NCBI GenBank assembly: GCA_011049495.1
Contig: DSBF01000079.1
Span: 1-5,806, forward strand
Length of the DNA stretch: 5,806 nucleotides
Source of the DNA: Ignavibacteria bacterium
GTDB taxonomy: Bacteria; Bacteroidota; Ignavibacteria; Ignavibacteriales; Melioribacteraceae
Direction: 5' to 3'
The notes under the pieces were generated by a model. The model had not been told where the DNA came from. It ran no database searches and was given only the letters and a program-made list of their open reading frames with translations. Below, one piece after another: positions 1-5,806 of the stretch (position 1 is the stretch's first letter; every line of letters begins with the position of its first letter). The position numbers were made by a program, and so were the translations under genes.

Positions 1-795
1 GGTAATGGATCATTGGAGTTAGCAGCATTACGCAGATATTCAACTATCTTATGGGTCTCCGGTGGAAATGATGCCAACAATTTTAATAAAGATTTAATGA
101 AAAGTTATTTGAATGCCGGTGGAAATATCGTTCTTCTAACCAATTCCGGTAGAAATTTTTTAGATACAGAACTAGTAAATTATTTAGGAATAACCTGGCG
201 GGCTAATCCACTTTCCACATTAAGAGACTTTCAAAGTACGTATCCCGGGTTATCAGATATATCGTTATTGTCCAATCAAAATTTTATAAACATATTTGAA
301 ACCGAACTAACATCAGCTAACTCAACGTTGTTGTATCATGCAGTTGATGGATTTGATACACCTCAAGGTGTCGGTGTTATCTCGCAGCATGAAGGAAAAG
401 GGAAATTGGTACTTCTCGCTTGTAAACCTTATGCGTTTGATTATGATGAGTTATCGACAAACATGGAATACATTCTGTACAATTTAATCGGGGAACCACT
501 CACAGATGTTAAACAAGAAAATGAACTTGTCAAAGATTTTGAATTAAAATCGGTTTACCCGAATCCATTTAATCCAAGTACTACAATTCAATTTTCATTA
601 CCGGTAAGTGAAATGGTTACCATTTCTGTATATAATATTATCGGACAAAAAGTTGACGAGATTGTAAATGAAAAATTTGAAACCGGTATTCATAAAATTA
701 ATTGGAATGCTTCTTCTTTGCCAAGCGGTGTTTATTTGATAAGATTAACTTCAGGTAAATTTAACGACGTTCAAAAAGCGGTACTTTTAAAATAG
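1..795 (+). CDS. C-terminal part of a secreted protein with a T9SS type A sorting domain (5' truncated by window edge)
   Basis: The reading frame is open from base 1, so this is the 3' end of a longer gene; the TTG at 13 is not a credible start. Of 264 visible residues, about 13-65 contain ILWVSGGN and a YLNAGGNIVLLT stretch. That alternation of hydrophobic strands and glycine turns resembles the glutamine-amidotransferase-like alpha/beta domain often found in large secreted proteins that ask whether a line or panel 'is open'. No catalytic triad can be assigned. Residues about 184-264 form a clear Por-secretion (T9SS type A) sorting domain: YPNPFNPSTT from residue 186, VYNIIGQKV in the middle, SGVYLIRL and a final KAVLLK. 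In this family the domain directs a protein already in the periplasm through the outer membrane and is usually cleaved off. The product is therefore probably cell-surface or extracellular. The activity of the missing N-terminal part cannot be told. An intrinsic terminator follows 36 bases after the stop. Confidence 0.88.
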   Translation, partial: GNGSLELAALRRYSTILWVSGGNDANNFNKDLMKSYLNAGGNIVLLTNSGRNFLDTELVNYLGITWRANPLSTLRDFQSTYPGLSDISLLSNQNFINIFETELTSANSTLLYHAVDGFDTPQGVGVISQHEGKGKLVLLACKPYAFDYDELSTNMEYILYNLIGEPLTDVKQENELVKDFELKSVYPNPFNPSTTIQFSLPVSEMVTISVYNIIGQKVDEIVNEKFETGIHKINWNASSLPSGVYLIRLTSGKFNDVQKAVLLK

Positions 796-824
796 TATCA
801 AGACACAAGATGTAAGTATCAAGA
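794..824. repeat. Short degenerate repeat cluster (AGTATCAAGA unit)
   Basis: The 10-mer AGTATCAAGA occurs exactly at 794-803 and again at 815-824. Between them are two looser copies of the same 6-8 base theme (CACAAGA and TGTAAG). The first copy overlaps the stop codon of the upstream gene. The array sits just before the terminator. Similar 'TATCAAGA/CACAAGA' strings are, from memory, common between genes in Bacteroidota-type genomes, but their role is unknown to me. It may be simple slippage-derived sequence. Confidence 0.5.
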
Positions 825-830
825 TTTTTT

Positions 831-865
831 AATCTCCGGAATTTTAAAGATTCCGGGGATTTTTT
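831..865 (+). terminator. Intrinsic (Rho-independent) terminator of the sorting-domain gene
   Basis: An 11-bp stem is formed by 831-841 (AATCTCCGGAA) and 851-861 (TTCCGGGGATT) with one T-G wobble, a 9-base loop at 842-850, and a T run directly after the stem (862-865, six Ts in total from 860). The GC-rich core of the stem stands out from very AT-rich surroundings. The T tract lies only on the 3' side of the + strand, so it serves the upstream gene and argues against strong read-through into the glycoside hydrolase gene. Confidence 0.85.
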
Positions 866-891
866 CTCAATTCGACCTATGATTTTTCGAT

Positions 892-933
892 AATAAACTA
901 TTCAAAAAATTTTCATTTTCCACATAGTTTATT
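892..933. promoter_or_regulatory. Perfect 9-bp inverted repeat upstream of the GH13 gene, possible operator or leader hairpin
   Basis: AATAAACTA at 892-900 is matched exactly by its reverse complement TAGTTTATT at 925-933, with a 24-base AT-rich spacer. It lies between the upstream terminator and the start codon at 970, where a promoter must be if the gene is transcribed alone. The right arm, TAGTTTAT, is one base away from the Bacteroidota-type -7 box TAnnTTTG. However, the TTTG box expected about 24 bases further upstream is replaced by TTCA, so a promoter call is weak. Because both arms are AT-only, chance pairing in such a region is possible. Confidence 0.3.
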
Positions 934-969
934 TTTTATTAAGTTGCAAAACAATAAATCCAATGGGAA

Positions 970-3069
970 ATGAAACCCTTAATTAACATATTAGTTTTAT
1001 CACTTATTATAATAACAATTTCAGCAGGTGAAAATTTGTTCGTGCAAGAAAAATCCAACTTAGCCGCAGAAGCAAGAAAACAACGCGATGCCGAGCTTAA
1101 TTCATATTATTCTGATAAACAGCTTGGTTCTTTCATTAAGGAAGGAAAAACTTATTTCAGATTATTCACACCAAATGCAGTGGAAGTAGAGTTAGTAACA
1201 TTTAAGAATGTTGGCGATACTGAAGGCGAAGTCCATAAAATGAATAGAGATAAAGATGCTGTTTGGGAAGTAATTCTTGACGGAGAATTAAACGGTCTTT
1301 ATTATGGTTTTAAAGTTTATCACGACGGAGATGAAATAGGAAATTCTGAACAAGTTTTATGTATAGATCCTTATTCAAAAGCTGTTGCAACTTATAACAC
1401 GTATATGAATCCCCGTAAGTCGATCGTTTATAATGAAGAATACGATTGGGAAGATGATAGCTGGATTCAACGTGATTGGCGTGATTTAATTATTTATGAA
1501 ATGCATGTTCGTGATATGACTGTCCACCCAAGTTCAGGCGCAAAACAACCCGGTACTTATATGGGATTAACTGAAGATGGTATTCGAGGTGGTATTACTT
1601 ACATAAAGGAACTCGGAGTAAATACAGTTGAGCTGTTGCCAACTCAAGAATTCGGCAACATTGAAATTCCTTACAAAGATTCGCTCGCCGGAAGATTCAA
1701 CACTTGGAATCCTTATGAGAGAAATCATTGGGGATATATGACAGCCGCATATTTCGCGCCGGAATCATATTTTGCTGAAAACTGGGATTCGCTCAATTGG
1801 AATAAATGGATGGGTAAAGATGCTAAACAAGTGAAAGCTTTCAAAGATATGGTGAAGGCTTTTCATAAAGAAGGCATTGCTGTAATAATGGATGTCGTTT
1901 ACAATCATCTTTCGGAATATGAATTAGGAAACTTAAAAGAGATCGATAAAGAATATTACTTCCGACTTGACGACAAAGGAAATTTTATTGCCGAAAGTTA
2001 TTGCGGTAATGATCTAAAAACAGAACGACCAATGGTTCGCCGATTGATAATTGATTCCATTTTATATTGGATGAAAGAATATCATATTGATGGATTTCGA
2101 TTTGACTTAGGCAAGCTAATCGATTGGCAGACAATCGAAGATATAATTCACGAAGCCAGAAAGATAAATCCCGATGTAGTTTTTGTCTGCGAACCCTGGG
2201 GCGGAGGTTATGATCCGCAAGGTTTTTCCGTCAGGGGTTGGGGCGCTTGGAACGATCAAATTAGAAATGGAATAAAAGGTGAGAATCCGTTTGACGGACT
2301 CGGTTGGATTTTCGGCAAATGGTACGGCAACAATTCTCCGCAAAGAATAAAAAGTTATGTAAACGGAACACTTGTTAGAGATTCGCTTGGCTTATTTCAA
2401 AAGAAAGAACATTCGGTAAATTATTTGGAATCTCATGATGGTTATACATTAGGTGATTTTATAAGAATCGGTTTGGGAGATGTTGACCCTCATTCTATTA
2501 TAAAAAATGTTGATGAACATACAAAGTTATCTCCAAAGCAATTAAAATTAAATAAACTTGGTGCATTATTTTTGTTTACATCACAAGGGATTACAATGAT
2601 CCATTCCGGTCAAGAGTATGCCCGTTCTAAAGTAATACCTCACAACATTAAAATACCGGATAAAGAGAAGGGTCATTTAGATCACAACTCATATAATAAA
2701 GATAATGCAACTAACTACATTAATTATGAACATGTTGATATTAACCGTGAGTTGTTTGAATATTATCAAGGACTAATTGAATTAAGAAAAACTTACGATG
2801 CTTTTAGACATGCTGAATATGAGAATATTCACTTTATTAAAAATAACGAGTCACTACTTTCGTTCGGTTATTTATTGAAGCACAATAAAGATGAATTCTT
2901 TGTTCTCTTTAATGCCGATAAAAAAATAATTACTGAATTCATATTACCGGAAGGTAAATGGGAAGTAATAGTTGATGAAAAAAAAGCAGGTAGTTCAAGT
3001 TTAGCTGAAGTCAGCAAAAAATATAAATTACATCCAAGCACCGGTGCTGTTTTACGAAAAATAAATTAG
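970..3069 (+). CDS. Exported GH13 alpha-glucan debranching enzyme (pullulanase/isoamylase type) with CBM48-like N-domain
   Basis: This 699-residue enzyme probably hydrolyses alpha-1,6 branch points (less likely alpha-1,4 links) of glycogen- or starch-type glucans. Residues 1-20 form a signal peptide: a lone K2, a hydrophobic run at 4-17 and a likely cut near ISA/G. No lipobox cysteine is present, so the protein is periplasmic or secreted. Residues about 53-150 look like the CBM48/early-set beta domain of debranching enzymes. The TIM barrel starts near IIYEMHVRD (174-182). GH13 region I is DVVYNH (308-313), region II GFRFD with nucleophile D379, region III CEPW with acid/base E408, and region IV ESHD with stabiliser D490; all catalytic residues are intact. 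The late NSYN and YYQGLIELRK motifs (573-607) are pullulanase-like, and a C-terminal beta domain follows from about 615. The start is fixed by an in-frame TAA at 955-957; no Shine-Dalgarno is seen. Two in-frame stops, TAG then TGA, end the gene. No T9SS sorting domain is present. A branching enzyme is a less likely alternative. Confidence 0.9.
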   Translation: MKPLINILVLSLIIITISAGENLFVQEKSNLAAEARKQRDAELNSYYSDKQLGSFIKEGKTYFRLFTPNAVEVELVTFKNVGDTEGEVHKMNRDKDAVWEVILDGELNGLYYGFKVYHDGDEIGNSEQVLCIDPYSKAVATYNTYMNPRKSIVYNEEYDWEDDSWIQRDWRDLIIYEMHVRDMTVHPSSGAKQPGTYMGLTEDGIRGGITYIKELGVNTVELLPTQEFGNIEIPYKDSLAGRFNTWNPYERNHWGYMTAAYFAPESYFAENWDSLNWNKWMGKDAKQVKAFKDMVKAFHKEGIAVIMDVVYNHLSEYELGNLKEIDKEYYFRLDDKGNFIAESYCGNDLKTERPMVRRLIIDSILYWMKEYHIDGFRFDLGKLIDWQTIEDIIHEARKINPDVVFVCEPWGGGYDPQGFSVRGWGAWNDQIRNGIKGENPFDGLGWIFGKWYGNNSPQRIKSYVNGTLVRDSLGLFQKKEHSVNYLESHDGYTLGDFIRIGLGDVDPHSIIKNVDEHTKLSPKQLKLNKLGALFLFTSQGITMIHSGQEYARSKVIPHNIKIPDKEKGHLDHNSYNKDNATNYINYEHVDINRELFEYYQGLIELRKTYDAFRHAEYENIHFIKNNESLLSFGYLLKHNKDEFFVLFNADKKIITEFILPEGKWEVIVDEKKAGSSSLAEVSKKYKLHPSTGAVLRKIN

Positions 3070-3076
3070 TGATTAG

Positions 3077-5806
3077 TTAGTAATAGATAGCTTTCTTAAG
3101 TGAGCGTTCAAGAGCTTCTTTGAAGGATTTTAAGTTTACCGGTTTTTGAAAAACAAACTCAACACCAAGCTCGGCATATTCTTCGGAAATATCCAAAGTA
3201 ATATCACTACTTAAAACTATAACCGGCGGCTTGAAACTAATTTCAAGTAATTTAATTTGTTTAACTAATTCATAGCCGCTCATACCCGGCATAGAATGAT
3301 CGGTAATTACAATTGCAGGCGGAGATTTTTTAATTATCTCTAAAGCTTCCGTACCCTCACCGGCTTCAACAATCTGGTAATTCGGTAAAAAGTTTTTAAT
3401 CAATTTTGAATAAAGAATTCTGTCGGTTTTGGAATCATCAACTAATAATATATTCATAGATGATACCGGAATAGTAAAAATAAATTCCGTGCCTTTCCCG
3501 TATTCGCTGTTAACGGAAATATTACCTCCGTGTTTTTGAATTATTTCCTGAACTAATGAAAGACCAAGACCACTTCCCTTTTCGCCGGAAGTACCGGGAG
3601 TCGTAAATTTTGAATCGACATTAAATAATTTTTCCAGATCTTCTGCTTTTATTCCAATTCCGTTATCTTTAATTCTAAATTCAAATCCTCTTTCTACTAC
3701 GTTTGGTTGAGAAGTTATAACAATCTCTCCGCCCGGATTAGTAAATTTAACCGCGTTAGACACCAAATTATTAAAGACTTGCATTAGCAAAGTTGCGTCT
3801 GCATGAACAAAAACTTCATTACCAACTAAATTTTTCAACGTAATATTTTTCTGCATTGCGGAACCGGATACAATGTTCAATGATTTTTGAATTATAGTAT
3901 TAGCATTAATTCTGTCCGGTTCAAATCTAACTCTGCCGGTTTGAATTCTTGTAAAATCTAACAATGAATTAACCAAAGAGAGCATACTTTTGGATGAATC
4001 TTGAATAAGCTTTATGTAAGTACGTTGCTTTTCCGGGTCAACATCTTTTTCACTTAATAGATAATCGGTAAATCCGAGAATTGAACTAAACGGGGTCCGC
4101 AAATCATGTGAAATAATTGAAAGGAATCTATCTTTCGCTTCGTTTAATTTTTTCAGGTTTTCAGATGAGCTTCTCAACTCTTCTTCGGCTTTTTTCTTAA
4201 ATGAAATATCACTTACTAAGCCATAAATTTTTTGTATTACACCTTTTTCGTCACGGATTATATTTATTTTATTTTCAATCCAAACAATATTTCCTGAGTT
4301 ATTAATAATTCTATATTCAAACGCATCGGAGTGTCTTACAAAATCTGAATAGAGTCTTTTCATTTTAGCCAAGACGGTTTCTGCATCGTCGGGATGAATA
4401 ATCTTCATCCATTTTTTATCATCGTTTAAGAATTCTTCAGGAGAAAAACCGGTTATATCTTTAATTGCTGGTGTATAAAGTACAACTTTTAATTTACCAT
4501 CCTGCTGTTCGGCTGTCCATAAACTCTCAGCGATATTTTCAGTAATACTTCTATATCGCTCTTCGCTTTCAAGCAAAGCTTCACGGTTTTGTTTTTCAAT
4601 TGTCACATCTCTAAGAACGGAAACCAAAAACATATTTTCGTCAATTCCGTACTTTGCAACAGAGTCGGCAACGGAAAAAGTTGATCCGTCTTTATTAACT
4701 AAATCAAATTCAATTCTATCAATTTCAACACCACTATGCTCAAGATCATGGAAGGCATTCTCAATCCTCTCTCTATCTTTGTTGGCAATTAATTCATAAA
4801 AATTATTGCCGGTTAAATCATCTTCAGATCCATAACCAAGCATTTTTACAAATGAATTATTAACCAGTATAATTGTGCCGTTAACCGTTACTGCTATCCC
4901 GTCTTGCGATGCTTCAAAAACTGTTTTAATAAGAAGAAGATCTTTCTCAGCTTGTTTCTTTTCAGTTACATCAGTAAGAACAGCAATAAAGTATTGTGGA
5001 CTGCCGTCATGTTCTGCAACAGTTGCAAAGCTTGATAGAACAAATATTATTTCACCGCTACGTTTAATTAACGGTATTTCTTTTGATTGAAAGGAAACTA
5101 ATTTTTCGGGAATAATTTCAAATTTGTTGTCTTCTAAAAACTCAGGGTCAATTAAATCGGTAAAGTACAGATCGCAAAGTTCATCTTGAGTATAACCGAA
5201 GGATTGTGCAAAATGAGGATTAGCATAATTTATTTTGCCATTTAAATTAATTGTACAAATATATTCATGAGAGTTTGTAACAATATTGCGGAATCGTTCT
5301 TCAGATTTTCTTAATTCTTTTTCATTAAGATAACGTTCGGTTATACTCGAACATAAAATTACAATCGATTTGTTCTCGCCATCACCGGTAATTCCCATCC
5401 TAACATCAAAAATTTCTTTTTGTCCTTCGCCGGTATCAATATAAAGATCTCCCTCCCATCGCTTTTTGTCTGTAAGTTCCTCTCTAAGTATTTGAAAATA
5501 GTCTTCGTTAAGTGAAGGGAAAATTATACTTATAAATTTACCGTAAACCTGGCTTCGTGTAAAACCAAATACTTTTTCAGACGACTCATTCCAAAATCTT
5601 ATTTCTCCATTAAAGTTAACACCAATAACCGCATCAACAATTGAAGAAGTAATTGCCTGGTAGCTGCGCAATTCGTTTAACTCGTTCTCTATTGCAATTT
5701 TATTTTCCAACTCATCGGTAACATCCTTTATAAGAACAAGCGCTGTATTAGAATTTTGATTATTGATTGGAACCAACTTAATATTTACCAGTATACCTTC
5801 ATGTAC
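3077..5806 (-). CDS. Multi-PAS hybrid sensor histidine kinase with C-terminal receiver domain (5' truncated by window edge)
   Basis: The frame stays open to base 5806, so the N-terminus is missing; the TTG at 5776 is not a convincing start. Numbering 909 visible residues from the window edge: 1-30 are the tail of a PAS domain ending in KDVTDE; four more PAS domains follow at about 48-160, 168-285, 290-405 and 412-535. Each ends in a D-V/I-T/S-type turn (in one case SSIT) and a charged helix, with SEERF/SEERY openings on the second and fourth. HisKA carries the H-box SHDLRTP with phospho-acceptor H567 (codon 4106-4108). HATPase_c has N-box N684, DNGIGI at 714-719 and GEKGSGLGL at 741-749. A receiver occupies 784-909: acidic pair D790/D791, phospho-acceptor D836 (codon 3299-3301), switch S866 and K888. 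All residues for autophosphorylation and relay are intact. No membrane segment is visible; one could lie in the missing part. There is no output domain after the receiver, so the signal must pass to a separate Hpt or regulator protein. The signal sensed is unknown. The gene converges on the GH13 gene with a 7-bp gap. Confidence 0.93.
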   Translation of the reverse strand, partial: VHEGILVNIKLVPINNQNSNTALVLIKDVTDELENKIAIENELNELRSYQAITSSIVDAVIGVNFNGEIRFWNESSEKVFGFTRSQVYGKFISIIFPSLNEDYFQILREELTDKKRWEGDLYIDTGEGQKEIFDVRMGITGDGENKSIVILCSSITERYLNEKELRKSEERFRNIVTNSHEYICTINLNGKINYANPHFAQSFGYTQDELCDLYFTDLIDPEFLEDNKFEIIPEKLVSFQSKEIPLIKRSGEIIFVLSSFATVAEHDGSPQYFIAVLTDVTEKKQAEKDLLLIKTVFEASQDGIAVTVNGTIILVNNSFVKMLGYGSEDDLTGNNFYELIANKDRERIENAFHDLEHSGVEIDRIEFDLVNKDGSTFSVADSVAKYGIDENMFLVSVLRDVTIEKQNREALLESEERYRSITENIAESLWTAEQQDGKLKVVLYTPAIKDITGFSPEEFLNDDKKWMKIIHPDDAETVLAKMKRLYSDFVRHSDAFEYRIINNSGNIVWIENKINIIRDEKGVIQKIYGLVSDISFKKKAEEELRSSSENLKKLNEAKDRFLSIISHDLRTPFSSILGFTDYLLSEKDVDPEKQRTYIKLIQDSSKSMLSLVNSLLDFTRIQTGRVRFEPDRINANTIIQKSLNIVSGSAMQKNITLKNLVGNEVFVHADATLLMQVFNNLVSNAVKFTNPGGEIVITSQPNVVERGFEFRIKDNGIGIKAEDLEKLFNVDSKFTTPGTSGEKGSGLGLSLVQEIIQKHGGNISVNSEYGKGTEFIFTIPVSSMNILLVDDSKTDRILYSKLIKNFLPNYQIVEAGEGTEALEIIKKSPPAIVITDHSMPGMSGYELVKQIKLLEISFKPPVIVLSSDITLDISEEYAELGVEFVFQKPVNLKSFKEALERSLKKAIYY

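Noticed and set aside
822..835. Small hairpin AGATT-TTTT-AATCT that would compete with the 5' arm of the terminator
   Set aside because: Only 5 AT-rich pairs against an 11-bp GC-cored stem; too weak to act as an antiterminator.
871..896. Possible sigma-70-like -35/-10 pair (TTCGAC and TAATAA)
   Set aside because: Spacing is 14 bases and both boxes match poorly; in AT-rich DNA this is not evidence of a promoter.
963..986. Seven-codon upstream frame (ATG at 963, TAA at 984-986) overlapping the GH13 start
   Set aside because: Very short, no ribosome binding site, and not recognisable as an attenuator peptide; ATG triplets this close arise by chance.
2116..2343. 75-codon open frame on the - strand inside the GH13 gene
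   Set aside because: It lies opposite the conserved catalytic regions II and III; the codons read as a shadow of the real gene, and the product resembles nothing I know.
4875..5090. 71-codon open frame on the + strand inside the kinase gene
   Set aside because: It is antisense to the PAS-encoding region with no start context or recognisable protein; a shadow frame.
4150..5806. PAS domains as recent internal DNA duplications
   Set aside because: The domains share only fold-level motifs and SEER-type linkers; no long direct DNA repeats were seen between them.
1..5806. CRISPR arrays, tRNA or rRNA genes, insertion sequences, attachment sites
   Set aside because: Almost all of the window is occupied by three well-supported protein genes, and the 174-base gap shows none of these structures.

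Overview
The window is AT-rich chromosomal DNA, most likely from the Ignavibacteriae/Chlorobi branch of the Bacteroidota supergroup (Ignavibacterium- or Melioribacter-like). The main clue is the type IX secretion (T9SS) sorting domain at the end of the first gene: a YPNPFNPSTT opening, a VYNxxGQ core and a GVYLIRL tail. The NPFNPST spelling is especially typical of that branch. AT-rich codons, start sites without a Shine-Dalgarno and a large multi-PAS hybrid kinase agree with this. The assignment is an inference from protein style, with no marker gene in view.

Layout: (1) 1-795, + strand, is the 3' end of a secreted protein carrying a T9SS type A sorting domain; its 5' part lies off the left edge. 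(2) 796-969 is intergenic. It holds a small cluster of degenerate short repeats, a good intrinsic terminator for the first gene, and a perfect 9-bp inverted repeat upstream of the next start. (3) 970-3069, + strand, is a complete GH13 glycoside hydrolase of pullulanase/isoamylase (alpha-1,6 debranching) type, with a signal peptide and an N-terminal CBM48-like domain. (4) Only 7 bp further on, 3077-5806, - strand, is a convergent hybrid sensor histidine kinase: a PAS tail, four PAS domains, HisKA, HATPase_c and a C-terminal receiver. Its N-terminus lies off the right edge.

The genes do not form an obvious pathway. The first two share a strand but are separated by a terminator. The exported debranching enzyme would act on glycogen- or starch-type glucans in the periplasm or outside the cell. 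The convergent kinase is probably unrelated; convergent neighbours give little evidence of a shared role.

No undescribed multi-gene system is visible. The items most worth a second look are the mixed subfamily signature of the GH13 enzyme, the almost linker-free join between kinase and receiver, and the small repeat and inverted-repeat elements in the 796-969 gap.
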